NCBI GenBank assembly: GCA_024345305.1
Contig: BRON01000001.1
Span: forward strand, 3,184,347 to 3,248,346
DNA from: Mrakia gelida
Lineage: Eukaryota > Basidiomycota > Tremellomycetes > Cystofilobasidiales > Mrakiaceae
DNA: 64,000 bases
Direction: 5' to 3'
The notes below the pieces were generated by a model, which saw nothing but the letters and a program-made list of their open reading frames with translations, did no database searches and had not been told where the DNA came from. The translations under genes and the position numbers were made by a program. This document shows positions 23,301 through 35,400 of this stretch, piece after piece; position 1 is the first letter of the stretch, and each line of letters begins with the position of its first letter.

Positions 23301-24467
23301 ACAGCAGGGACGGGGATGAACTCTACGAGCCATCCGATTCGAAGAATCCCGATGGCGAAGACAATGAGACCACTGCGAGCGAGCGGAAAGGCGGAATTCA
23401 GTCGTCGACGCGTCCGACTCCGCTCGCGTCCAGCTCCTGCTCTTCTCGCTTCTCTCTCGCATTCCCTGTCGAAGCGAGAGAATTCCTCTCACTCACCAGA
23501 CCAGAGCCAACTGAGTAGCGATCACATCAGCAGCCCATTTCCCAGGATGGCTCGCCAGCACGTCCGCAACGATCCTTCCCGTCTCGAGTGACATGACCTG
23601 TTCGAGGAGACGAGAGCGAAGGTGTCAGATCGAGAGGAGCAACGCGATCAAGCGGTATGAGATCACTCACAGCGACCGGTCCGATCGAAACATCCTTCGA
23701 AGTAGCCTGTTCGAGAAGGAATCGAGGCGGGAGAGTCAGTTTTTGAGATGACAGAACGAAGCTGCGAGTTCGGGTTGTTCGAGACAAGAGTACTCACGAA
23801 GATAGCGTAGATCATGACTCCGATGAAGGAAGAGTAAAGACCGAACTCGGGCGAGAGGTTGGCGAGCTTGGCGTAGGACTGCGAGGGAGGGAGGAAAGGA
23901 GAAGGAGCGTCAGTTTGGCAAAGACGAAAAGAAGAGGGAAGAGAGCGGTTAAGCGAACCATAGATTGAGGAACCAGGACCATCCCGACCGTAATTCCAGC
24001 GATGAGATCTCCGATGGCCCACTGTACATGTCAGAGAACGAGATTCAGCTCCGGGAAAGGGAGAGAGAGGAGCGACGGCGGGAGCAGAACGAGGAGCGTC
24101 GAGCCTCGACATCTTTCGGATAGTGGAGGGGAGGGGAAATCGACGTACGTGGAGATTATAGTTCGGAAGCCACTTGATGAAGGGGAAGAGGGACTTGAGA
24201 TAGTTCTTGGCCTGGAAAGAAGGAAGGGAAGGTGGAAGTCAGCTCACCGTCGTCTCGTTCGTTTGCTCTTCCCTCCATCCTCCTCCTTCCTTCCCTCCCT
24301 CTCCCTCTTTCTCTCCCTCCTCTTCCCAAACAAAAACTCACCTCCTGCCCAGGGTTCGACGTCAACTCCCTCAGATAATCGGTACTGCTGACCGTCTCAG
24401 GAGCGTCCTCCTTGTACCCAATGATCCACTTCCCGAGCTTGACGACTTTGTTGTCCGACGAAGGCAT
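20376..24467 (-). CDS. SulP/SLC26 sulfate permease with STAS domain
   Basis: A highly split gene with roughly twenty short exons. It starts MPSSDNKVVKLGKWIIGYKE. YLKSLFPFIKWLPNYNLH and GDLIAGITVGMVLVPQSMSY are classic SulP N-terminal blocks, and FGLYSSFIGVMIYAIF with KDVSIGPVA covers the sulfate transporter signature. Further helices include FAIGILRIGWLVEFIPVPAV, GVTNLVGTVFSAYPATGSFS and FVIFFAAVIITIF. The C-terminal STAS domain includes FLYPNASYHNSALVDYVK and AVVLDFQAVANLDTTGVQN. It ends EEAVRAASKEARLVGQ. The family carries sulfate with protons across the plasma membrane for assimilation. The gene reads as intact. The two flanking minus/plus gaps are long. Confidence 0.92.
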
Positions 24468-26399
24468 CCTGCAGAGCTAGAAGGGAGGGTGGCGGTGGTT
24501 GAAGGGAAGAGAGCATGGTGGGCGAAAGATCTGTCCGAGGGAAGGAAGGAGCATGAGCGAGCTTTGGAGGAAGAATGGCGAGCTGGAGGAAACGCGGAGA
24601 GTTGAGCTATATCGGAATACTGACGAGATCTGTTCCGAGCCCGACGAGCCCAACGAGCTGGGTGAAGCGAGAGTCCTGATGCAGGTAGAGAGAGAGTCGA
24701 AGGTCTCGCAAGTCTATCTATTAGAAGTGGGAGAACAAGAGAGAGAGAGGTCAGCTCTTCGAGAACCAACGAAGGGACAAGGGAAGAACGCGTGCTGCGA
24801 TCCAGAACTCACCGGTATCTATCGAACAGATCAGCAATCAGCACGTCTTCGCCTCGAGAAGGTGCTCGAAATAGAGAGAGACTCGGCAAGAAGGAGTCGG
24901 CTGAGCTCGAGTGGTGTGGCTGAGAATGATTTAGAGGTCGCCGTTGAGATCGCAGGAGAAGAGAGGAGGGACGCGAGAGCAGCGTGAGAGAAGCGTGGCC
25001 ACCAGGTGATGATGAGTACTAGAGACTTGTGAGTCATGGGACCGGATACGTAGCCTGGGTATAGGAGAAGTAGGGGAAAGAGAGGGTCAGGTCGGCATTC
25101 GAAACGAGGGCGAACGACGCGTTCTTGGGTGTTCTGGAAACTTGACAGCGAAGATCCAGCTACATCAGAAGGGCTGTTCGGTGTGATACCTGAATGTGGA
25201 AAGAAGAGCTCGATGGGGACCGAAGCCGGCGGCGAGGGAGCAGTGCGACGATGTCGAAGAAGTCGAGGAATGGAACGCGTCGCGAAGAGTTGTCTGATCC
25301 GGAAGACAACCGAATTGGCCTTTTCACGACGTGAAAGAGGACTGAGGGAGGTATAGAAATACATGAGTCAGTACACTGAGGCATCTGAAGGGAGGAGAAG
25401 AAAGAAGAGCTGAGAAAAGAGAGATGGATGATCGAGAGAGTTCAGGGTGAAGGAGGTCAATCGAAGTCTCTCCTGCGTGAGCTCTTCTGAACGTCTGAGA
25501 CGTCTCTCTACCTGAGAGCAGCCAGCATGGCTATCTACGTGGCGTCTCACACGAGTCTGAGAACGCTTGAACAATCTGGAAGATCCGTGACGAGCTCGAC
25601 GGTTGAGCTGAGCTCATGCCCTCGGTCCCTTCCCTTGTGCCTTTGCAGCTATTCCTTGAGGCGACCACTCTCCATCGAGCAGACCAGGTCACAGGAGCGC
25701 GAAGACGAGTTCCAGCACCCATCCCACCAAGGACAGTTCAACCCCTACGAGATGGCGAGAGCTTGAAGGGAGAGAAGAAACTCACGAGCTGAACCATCCT
25801 CCTTCCTCCTCCTCCGCTCCTCGACGACACCCAGCGATTAACGGTGATCCAGATCGTCTCAGATGTTCAAGGCGAAAGTAGGGCTTCGCGAGACTCAGCT
25901 CTGAGGGTGAGATGCAGCTTGCATAGGGTGTCAAGGAAGGGGGAAGGAAGGAAGGACGTCGATGCTTGAGATGAACGAAAAGGCGTCGAGCTCAGCGCTT
26001 CCTTCCTTCCCTCCCACCCCTCACGACCTCGCAGCAAACTTTTCTCGGTTGAGATTCCCTTTCCGAGTAGCATATCTTGATGTCTTCATCGCGCCATCGC
26101 AACATGCAGTTCTTCAACGGGAACTCGACCGGTTTCAGCCCTCTCGCCAACCCTTCCTTCCTTCCCTCTCCTTCGAGCTGACCAGGCGGCCCTCCTTCGT
26201 CTGTTCGCGACGCGTCTCTCCCTCTACGGATCTACAAGCAGGAGCTGGTTTTGACTCTCACGTGTCGCACCTACTCCTTCTCCTCTCTTCAGCGAACGAG
26301 CTGTGTCTGAGAATCTGCTCCTCTCCTCTCTCCCGAGCTCGTCGGGTCGATTCGATTCAAACACTGCCCTTCCTTCTTCGGTTCCCTCTGTTCTTTTCT
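24468..26399. other. Divergent intergenic region with unresolved open frames
   Basis: About 1.9 kb between divergent genes. Minus-strand frames such as PFLDFFDIVALLPRRR (near 25250) and GPMTHKSLVLIITWW (near 25010) look weakly exon-like and have nearby splice signals. They could not be joined into a gene with a recognised product. A small gene here is possible; otherwise this is promoter and 5' UTR sequence. Confidence 0.35.
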
Positions 26400-28582
26400 A
26401 TGTTCTCTCCCAACCACATCGACCCTTCCAACCTCTACCATCACCTCCAGCACACTTCTCCTTCTATGACTCAGTGTGTGACTGAAGCTACAGCGACCCT
26501 CTACGGCGAGACTGTCGTCACTCCGACTGCTCAACTCTCGACGTCGGTGAGTCTTCCTTCCCTCTTTCCTTCCGTTGCTGCTTATCCTCTCCCTCGTTTC
26601 CTCGTCCTTCTATGTCGTTCTCCTTCGAACTCCACGCTGACCCTCGTTCTATCTCTCACTCCTCACAGCTCAGAGAAGAGGTTCAGACAGTCGTCGAACC
26701 GAACTCGTTCGTTCTGACTTCGGTTCGTTCGTTTCCACGCTCCACAAGAGCGTCCCTCGCTCCTTCTATGTTCAGAGCTCACCTCTCCTCTTTCATGCTT
26801 GACCCTCAGAGCTGCCAAGGTGGTGGTGGAGTGCCAGAGGTTTCAGGTCAGCGTGCGACTAGTCGTCTCCGCATCGCTTCATCCTTCGTGCGTCGTTCGA
26901 GGCTCTGACCTTCGATCCCCGTCGCTCTCCCTTCGTTCCTTTCTTATCTACAGCTACGACTGAGAATCTCGACTGCAGCACCTGGAGCTATCCCGTCGTC
27001 ACTGTGAGTCATCTTCTCGCCTGCCTCTCCCTTTCTCACTCGCCTGCACGTGCTGATCGCGCTCCCGACTTCGCTCGTTCTTTCAGACTCGAACCGTCAC
27101 CTCCACCTTCACGGACGTCGCGACTCTCGATGGACCTGGCTCTCCCGTCACCTCTTCTTTCCCTACCGAGACGCAGTACAAAACCAGCTGCGAGACGATC
27201 AAGAAGTGAGCTTTCTCCTCTCCTTGTTCGACGCGTCGAGTCAGCTCGGAGTCTTACTCCTCCCTTCCTTGTGTTCCTCTCAGCACTCCCACTCCCACCG
27301 TCATCGCCACTCAAGCTCTCGTAGCCACCACTCTCTACAGCGTCTCTGTCAGCTCTACCGAGGTCCCTATCACGGTCCCGAACGGAGAAGTTTCCGTTTC
27401 CCTCGTGCGTCTCTCCCTCCGCGTCCATCTCTCTCATCCTCGCCCTTCGTCGTTCTCACTCTCTTCCTCTGCCCTCCTCCCCACAGCTCCTTAAGACCAT
27501 CTCTATCCTCGTCACCGCCACTGCCACGGTCATCCAGAACGTCACGATCACTCCCTCGCCAACTGAGCAGTCGTCGTCGTCCACTCCCGTCGCGTGAGCT
27601 GCTCTTCCCTCTTCTCTCCTTCCTTCAAACCCAGTGCTCTTTCTTCTTCCCGCCCACCTTGCGCATCTCTCTCTGACCATCGTCGTCGTCCCCCTTCGTT
27701 TTCGTACAGAGCCATCGCAGGAGCCGCCGCAGGAGGAGCCATCGCTCTCACCGCCATCATCGTTGGTCTTCTCTTCTTCCTTCGAAGGAAGAAGAAGAGA
27801 AGAGTCGTTGCTGCGTCGGACGAAGACGAGGACGGAAGGTACGGAGCCATCGGAGCTGACGGGTTCCCCGCTGCTGGGAAAGGAGGGAGGTGAGTCGTCT
27901 TCGCTCGAAGCATCGATCTCGATCTGAGTCGCGTCGTTCCCCTCGCTGACTCTCGTCTCGTTCTTGTTCCTTCCCTTTCCCAGCGTCAAGAAGAAGAGAC
28001 TCGACCTCGTCGACTCGGACGGAAACGGCTCAAACCCAGGACCTATCGAACCCTTCACTGTGCGTTCGAGCGATCGAAGTCGTGTTCCTCGTCTCTCTCT
28101 TTCGCTGACCTTCCTCCCTTCCTCCTCTCCAGTACACCTCCCCCTCCTTCGCCGCCGTCCCCATCTTCGAACCCCTCCCTCGAAACCAAGCCTACTCTCC
28201 CATCCCTCAAGGTCCCAACGCCGCTTCCGCCTCCGCCTCTCCTCCTTCCACCTCTCCGAACCCCAGCACCCACGGCCACTCCTCGTCGTACTTCCCCTTG
28301 GGCGCCAATTCTCCTCCCCCTTCTGGTTCCCCCCCTGCTACCACCTCCTCTCGAGAAACCAAACCCTCCGAGGCTCAGAGACGTCGAACGATGGGTGGGA
28401 ACAACTCGGGAGTTGCGTCGAGTTCGAGCTCGACGTGGGCTGGCTCGAGGTTCGATGAGGATACGGTTAGAAGTCCTGGGGAGGAGCAGATGTCGCCGAT
28501 CTTGGTTCATCAGGATGCTGGGCCGGTGCCGGAGGAGCTGCCTCCCGTTTATGCGAACAGGGGAGGAGGCGGGGGTGCTTGA
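26400..28582 (+). CDS. Single-pass Ser/Thr-rich membrane protein, cell-wall-sensor-like
   Basis: At least eight exons. The N-terminal and central parts are Thr/Ser/Val rich (TATATVIQNVTITPSPTEQS and similar), fitting an O-glycosylated extracellular region. One membrane segment follows: AIAGAAAGGAIALTAIIVGL then LFFLRRKKKRR, a glycine/alanine-rich helix with a basic stop-transfer. The cytosolic tail is acidic then Pro/Ser rich and ends GGGGGA. This layout is that of Mid2/Wsc-like stress sensors or similar fungal membrane proteins. No clear signal peptide is seen at the two candidate starts (26400 and 26466), so a 5' exon may be missing. Function is inferred from architecture only. Confidence 0.65.
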
Positions 28583-29051
28583 GATGGGGGAGGATTGGGA
28601 GGGAGGGAGGGAGGGAGGACTTGGTTGAGCGTTTCATGTCGTTTCGTTTTGGGTTTCTCTCTGTACGCTAGCATTACTCTCTCCTAATGGACACAATTTA
28701 TTGACCTTCTGTTCTTCGTCGAGAATCAATTGCACCGACGCTCCGAAGAAAAGAAAAGCCGCGAGGGGTTGACTCGAGCGACGCGTCTCGACTTTATCGA
28801 AATCTCGACCTGGCTCGGTGCTTCCTCCTTCCTCTTCGCCCTCCCAAACCACCTTCTGCATCTTCCGACGAAAACCTTCTCCTTCAAATCGCCTCTCCTC
28901 CTCGACATTTACACGCGCCGTCCCTGTTCAAACACACTGAGAATAGCTCAGCTGTCTTTGCTCGCAACATCTCGCTGTCTCTGGCTCTTCTTCCTTCCCT
29001 TACATCCCTCCTTCAACGCCCACCACCCACACAAGTCTTCTACATCAGATC
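28583..29051. other. Intergenic region between co-directional genes
   Basis: About 470 bp. One GACGCGTC palindrome lies near 28780. Presumed 3' UTR and promoter; no gene seen. Confidence 0.5.
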
Positions 29052-29748
29052 ATGGCCGTAGGCGACTACATCGGAGTGAGTCTCTTCCGCTGCCTCATGC
29101 TCTACCTCGTTGGAACCAAAACGCGTCTCGTCTCGACTCCGAGTCGTGAGCTCGGTCCTCGGTGCTGAGCTTCTTCCTCCTCCCTCCCTCCCTCCCCTCC
29201 CCTGCTTCCTGTGCTGCTAGGTCATCAAAGCCTTCAGCATCGTCGGCTTCCTCTTCCTAGTAGCCTGCACTTTCGCCGTCCTTCGGAATCGAGGCTATCT
29301 CGTTCGATTTGGAGTTCGTCCGGCTGATCCGTTGGCGAGGGAGCTGGAGCGAGGGCTGCATCCTCATCCTTACACTCGACCGATCTCAGGAGCCGTTTGG
29401 AAGGAGGACTTCGATGCTCCGGTGGTCGTGCCTGAACTCAGGGAGGTGGAGCTGATGGTCGAGCGAAAGGAGGGCGGAGCGGGAAGTGAGCTCACGTCGA
29501 AGATGGAGGATTGGATGGTGAGTCACGCTATTTCGGGGTCATTTTCTCTACTAGACACCTGACTTGTAAAGCTCCTTGGATTTAACTGACCCGTCGAGTT
29601 CCTCGCTGTCTTTTCGCAGCCGCTTTCAATGGAGTTCGCGTCGAACAACAAACTCGCACTCACGTTTTGGATTGTCGGACCTCGAGAGGGAGAGGGGGAG
29701 CTTTTGGACTTTGGACTAGATTTCGGGACGCTGATTCTGGATTTATAG
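29052..29748 (+). CDS. Small N-terminally membrane-anchored protein, unknown function
   Basis: Three exons in phase, 29052-29075, 29221-29517 and 29620-29748, encode 149 residues. The start MAVGDYIG is joined to VIKAFSIVGFLFLVACTFAV, a membrane helix at residues 9-29. The rest is hydrophilic (RPADPLARELERGLHPHPYT, then acidic stretches) and presumably faces the cytosol. The last exon gives LALTFWIVGPREGEGELL and ends LILDL. The last intron has a good TAACTGAC branch site. No known domain is recognised. The short length and single anchor fit an organelle-membrane or tail-type subunit, but that is speculation. Confidence 0.65.
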
Positions 29749-30079
29749 TGTTCTAGATGGCGATGAGTTCCAGAAGGCAAAGGAATAGACAGAGAGAGGC
29801 GGTCGCTCGACTTCGACGCGACGCGTCGTCGCGAGTTTGATCTTCCGAGCTTGCCAACTTCTTCGCTTCCCTTCCTCCACGTTTCGAAGCTTCCTCAGCG
29901 CCCTCGGCCAGATAGGAGACTTCGGCAACTCAGTCAAATCGGTAATTCTTGACTCACCGAAAGTAGATCGGGCGAAAGTCGAGTCACCTCATCACCTCTT
30001 CATCCTCGTCCCATCTTTAAGTCCACAACCACGACCCCCTCGACTCGAACATCACCACGATCTTTCCCCAGCAGTCGTC
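29749..30079. other. Promoter region of the aminotransferase gene
   Basis: 331 bp between co-directional genes. A doubled motif, GACGCGACGCGTCGTCG, lies near 29815. No gene seen. Confidence 0.45.
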
Positions 30080-32251
30080 ATGACCGTTCTCGCCACCCCC
30101 ACTCTAACCGACATCGATGTGAGTAGTTCAGCTTCCTTCCGAAGCGTGAGCTGGAGCAAAAAAGAGCGCTGATCAGTCCTCGTCGTTTCCTCGCTCTCCC
30201 TCCCCTGCAGCCCTCGAAACTCATCATCGAGCTCACTACAACACCCACTACTTCGCCTGACTTCTCTGCTCCTTTCGGAACTGCCTTCGTGAGTCTGCTT
30301 CCTCAGAGGAGCTGTTGAGGTGAGCTTTGAAGATGAGGTCGACGGAGCTGACCGACGCCTTCTTATCGCAGAGCGATCGTACGTTTTTCCTTCGCTTCTC
30401 GCGCTTCTTCTTCCACGTCGACGAGCCGGATGTCGAGGAAAGATCTGACCTGATCTTCTCCCCCTCGTTCCAGATATGTTGACGATTCACCACGTCCCAG
30501 GAAAGGGATGGGGAGCGCCGAAGATCTCACCCTACGCGAACCTTTCCATCTCGCCTGCTGCTGCTGCTATTCAGTACGCTGCTTCTCTGTTCGAAGGTGA
30601 ATTGACTCCATCTACAACGCTGTCCACGTCGCCCCCTGGTTCTCACTCTTCTTTCTCGTCTGCGTCCGCTCGCAGGGATGAAGGCGTATCGAGCCGAAGG
30701 AGGTCAACCTCGTATCTTCCGTCCTTCGAAAAACATGGCGAGGATGAATTCGTGAGTGCTTCGACGATGGGTCTATCGTCTGAAGACACTACTGACTGTC
30801 AGGCTTTTGACCAAGAGACTAACCTTCTCTCCTCCTTGCTTCCCTCGACGCGTCCAACAGATCCGCTGAACGAATCGGACTTCCCGTGCGTTTCACTCCT
30901 CTCACCATCATTACATCGCTCTTGGGTGCTGCCTACGAGACTGAGAAGTTCCCTTCTCCATCTCCCTATACAGCAATTCGATCACGAAGCATTAATCTCG
31001 CTCATCAAGACGCTCGTCACCATCGACGCCGCGTTCATCCCTCCCGCTCCTGGGACTCTTTACCTTCGTCCGACGATGATGGGAACCAGACCTACTCTCG
31101 GAATGGGGGTCGATGATAACTGTACACTCTTCGTTATGTCAGCTCTTCTCTTTCTCGCTCTCCACCGCGGTCCTCGTTTTCCATCTCGTTTCGCTGACCT
31201 TCGACGCGTCGCCTTTTTCATTTTCCACCAGTCTCTCTCCCGTCGCGTCCTACTTCAACTTTGGAAAGGATGGACTCTCTATCCTCGCTACCAAGGACTC
31301 CGTCCGAGCCTGGCCAGGAGGAACTGGATGCTACAAAGTGAGCTCGACCTCAAGGCGTTTCGTTCCTCTTCGACGCGACTGACAACCGTCTTCGCTTCCG
31401 ATTCAGCTCTCGTCAAACTATGGACCCACCTTCCTTCCCCAGAAAAAAGCAAAGCAGCTCGGCTACGACCAAAATCTGTGGTGCTTCGGAAATCAGATCA
31501 CAGAGAACGGAGGCTCGAACTTCTTTGCCGTAGTCGAGTCGAAGGAAGGAGGTCAGTCCGCTTGTCGCTTTCTTTTTTCGATGGACGCTCTCTCAGCTCA
31601 TCTCGTCCCTCGCGCTAATCAACCTTTTCGCACACTTTCCATCGCCCTTCCAGTCACCCAACTCTACACCGCTCCCCTCGACGGTCAGATTCTCCCCGGA
31701 GTAACTCGAGACTCGTTGCTCATCCTCGCTCGAGGTCACATCTCAGGGGAGCTCGTCGTCGAAGGACTTCCTACCAGCAAATTTGAGGTCAAGGAGACGG
31801 AGTTCACCTTGCAGGATTTGAAGCGATGGTCGGACGAAGGGAGGTTGAAGGAAACGTTTGGAGCGGGGACTGCAGTTTGTGAGTTTCGTTTTCCTCCTTT
31901 GGCTCGGGCGTATCTTTCTTCAAAGATATCCAAACTGACCCATCTCCGCTTTTCACTGTTATTCAGTGATCTCCCCAATCGGAAGGTGAGTCCTTCATCC
32001 TCCTCCTTCCCTTTCTTCCGAGTCGAAGCCCGCGACGCGTCGCTCCAACTGACACCTCCTCTTTTCGCTTCGTTCCCGTTTCACCCAGAATCGGAATCCC
32101 GACCGACTCCGGCGAAATCGAAGATATCCTCATCCCCAACTCTCCCGAGACCGGGTTCGGCCCCATCGCCACCGCTCTTCTTGCTCAAATCTCTGGGATT
32201 CAGTGGGGAACGAAGCCGGGCCCCAAAGGATGGTCGGTCGTCTGCGAGTAG
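30080..32251 (+). CDS. Branched-chain amino acid aminotransferase
   Basis: Multi-exon gene starting MTVLATPTLTDID. Conserved blocks after splicing are LTIHHVPGKGWGAPKISPYA, AAAAIQYAASLFEG, then MKAYRAEGGQPRIFRPSKNM, TLYLRPTMMGT, AWPGGTGCYKLSSNYGPTF (containing the PLP-binding lysine), NLWCFGNQITENGGSNFF and a C-terminal WGTKPGPKGWSVV. These are the standard order of fold-type IV BCAT enzymes. The enzyme transfers amino groups between Leu, Ile or Val and 2-oxoglutarate in the last step of synthesis and first step of breakdown. The residue before the aromatic-lysine pair is Cys where many homologues have Asp. No obvious mitochondrial presequence is seen, so a cytosolic form is likely. Several introns contain GACGCGTC. 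Confidence 0.93.
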
Positions 32252-32483
32252 GCTTCAGACGTCTCAGCTTTCAACTCGTTCTATTAGGTTCTTCAGTTGT
32301 ATCTATCCGATCTCGTCGTCTTCGTCGTCGCTTTGGGACTTGAGAGCAAGCACGACGCGTCGAGTCTCGATCTCGTTCCCGCTCCCTCTCTCCGCCGTCC
32401 CAACCAAGAACGAGAGCAGTGAGTTGTATCATTCAGTTCGTAAGTATCGTAAAGAGAAGCCGGTCCCTTCCTATCAAGCTCGA

Positions 32484-35400
32484 TCAAGGTCCGTTCCCAT
32501 CTCCTCCCACCCCCAAACCCGAAGGCTTCCTCCTCAACGTCGCCTCAGCATCTCCTCCTCCTGCTGCCGTCCCTCCTTCCATCGACATCGTCAACGCCGA
32601 CGCTACCACATCCACCGTACTTGACGCGATCGTCGCTGAAGCCTTCGACTGGAAACCGAGCCCTCGGAAGCTTCCTGGGAGGAGCGAGCCGGGATGGGAG
32701 GAGTTCGACGACGCAACGGAGGAGGGACGATGAGATCGAGTGAAGGGGATGGGTTGGGCTGAGGAGTGGGAGTGGGAGTGAGGATCCGGATGATGCGAGG
32801 TGGAGGGTCTTCGAGAGGTTGGGAGAGGGGCGGGGACTGATGCTGGTGGGGAGAGATGAGAGGTGGGAGAGGTGGGAGGTTGAGTGATGGAGGGAGAGGT
32901 GGGAGAGTCGATTAGAGGAGGAGGAGGCGAGGTGGAGCTGTTGTTGAGAGGAAGGATATGCGACAGAGAGCTGTGGGTGGGAGGCGAGGAGGAGTTGAGG
33001 ATTCCGTTTCCGTTGGGAGGGAAGGAGGACGACGCGTCTGAATCCGAAGAGGCGAAGTAGCCTCCTCCGTCTCCCTCCATCGGCATGGCGAGTCCGACTG
33101 ATCCAGGAGTTTCACGTCGTCCAGGGTTCCGAGGGGTGACCGTTGGAGAGACGAGAGGCGACTCAGGGGTACCTGGAAGGATCGATGAAGCCGTCCTCCT
33201 TCCCATCGAGGAGCGAGGCACGGGTGAAGATCCTGCACCGGTCATCGACGACGTTCGACGCGACCGAGGTTTGATGGGAGTTGGGGAGAAGACGTCGGTT
33301 TCGACGATGAAGTAAGTGGAGCCGACGGGGAGACCGACGTTGGTTGAAGAGTTGAGGCTCTGTGAGGGAAGAGACGCGGAGAAGGTCAGCTCGGGTCCAA
33401 AGAGACGAGACGAGACGAAAAGAGGACGAGGGAACGAACCTTGGGATCTACGGTCCTCTCGGTGATGGAAGCGACTCGGGCTAGGTAGTACTCTCTCTGT
33501 GGGAACAAAAGGTAAGAAGACGAGGGTCAGTCTCCGCCCCAAGGGAAACATGATAGAGCCGAGGGAGAACGAACAGTGAGAAGGTGATCCGCGAGCTCCT
33601 GCGACGTCTGAAGGAAGTAATGAGGGAAGTTGACTGACGAACCAGAGAAACGTACAGAGTCAGATTGAGTTCCGATGAAGGAGGCACGAGGAGACGAGGC
33701 AAGCAAGACTCACCGTTGAAAGCAGCCCAAGGTCGAAGAGCAGCGGTGAAGTTTCGAGTCGGAAGGAAGAGAGCCACATCTCCTGGCGAGAAATGAGACA
33801 CGGCGATCTTATCTCGAGCTTTGTCTCGATGCCTGCAAGAGTGAGGACGCGAGAGACAGGTCAGCGAGCAGATCGAAAAGGCGAGAAGACGAACGACGCG
33901 TCTCGCGGCTTGAAACTCACTCTGAGTACTTCTGCTGCCACTTCTTCACGAGCCTGAACGTCTTGAGAACCATATCCTCGAACGCCCTCAGATCGTATCC
34001 AACGAGCACTCCCAATGTCTGTCTCGCCATCCTCTCCTGAGGGCTCGATCCGAGAACGACCGTCGCATCCGAGGGAGGAGGTGGCGGAGGGTTTAACGTC
34101 GACGATCCAAGCGAGAGCGACGACCCCAACGACGACGACCTAACCGTATCCAGCAGCCTCTCGTCGACCTCCTTGAACGACTTGGCGACCTGAACGGCTT
34201 CGAGGAACAGCGTCTCGAGGTCCTGCTCTCGAACGGCGGCGGCGGAGGTGACTTTGCCTGTTTCCTCGACGGCGAGGGTTCGTTGGGACTGAGCTTCTCG
34301 GAGCTGAGCCTTCTGGAGCTTGAGTTCCGCTTTGACTCCATCGATCTCGCGAGTGGACTTGTCCTTGATGGCTTTGAGGGAGGTTTCCGAGTCGATCTTG
34401 AGTTTGTCGAATTTGGCTTGAGAGTCGGCGATTTGGTGTTCGAGGACGGCTCGATCTCTGTGAACCGACGAAAGAAAGAGGAACAAAGGAGGAGCTTGTC
34501 AGCATGTCGAGGTAAAGAAAGATCGACTCGAGAAAGAGAAAGAAGAACAAGGACTCACCCATCAGCCTCAGCGAGATGATCTCTCAACAACCTCCCGGCC
34601 TCCTCGACCTGCTCCTTCATCACCCTCTCCTGCTCCTTCCTCGACTCCAGCAACGCAGCATTCGTCGTCCTGACCTGAGCTCTCGACCCAGCCAGCTGGA
34701 CATCCAGATCCTGCACCTTCATTCTCGATTGGGCGAGCTCTCGTAGCAGCGTCGACCGCTCCTTCGACAGGTCCGCGATCTGCGACTCGGAGGTGGCCTT
34801 GATTCGGTCGAGGGTTTCGAGTTCGGCGACGCGTTGGGATCGGAGGGAGGCGAGTTCGGCTTCGAGGTGGTGCGAGCGGGTGTGGGAGGTGTCGAGGTTG
34901 GAGGTGAGGGTGGAGAGGTCGGATTGGAGTTGGGTGACGGTGGTTTGGAGGTCGCGGATGGTGGAGGTTTGGGCGACGGATTCTTGTTCGAGGGTTTCCG
35001 TTCGGTCGTGAGCTGCTTGGAGAGCGACGAGATCGACAGTGGCTGAGGCGAAGAAGGGGAACGAACGAGAGTCAGCACGAGGAGGGAAGACGCGACGAAA
35101 CGAAACGAGATCTCCTACTTACAAGTTCTCCGAGATCGAGAGAGACGCGAGCCAGACATGACTGTGAGAATGAACGGGAAGACGGTCAGCTCGAGCTCGA
35201 CGATGGGCCATTAAGGAGCGAAAGATCCAGAACTCACGCGTCTTCTCCGCCATCTTGTCAAAATCAGGCACCAACCGATCCATCTTCTCCACGTACTTCA
35301 GCAGCGTCGTCCTCAGCTCCGTCACAGGGTTCCATCCTCCCTCTCCAACAAGTTCGAGTAGCTCCGGGTCCTTCTCGAAGGCAGACAGCAGATCCAGGTA

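Noticed and set aside
32252..32733. + strand open frame after the aminotransferase
   Set aside because: The aminotransferase ends at its conserved GWSVV..E terminus at 32251. The later frame overlaps the Ser/Pro tail of ATG11 on the other strand.
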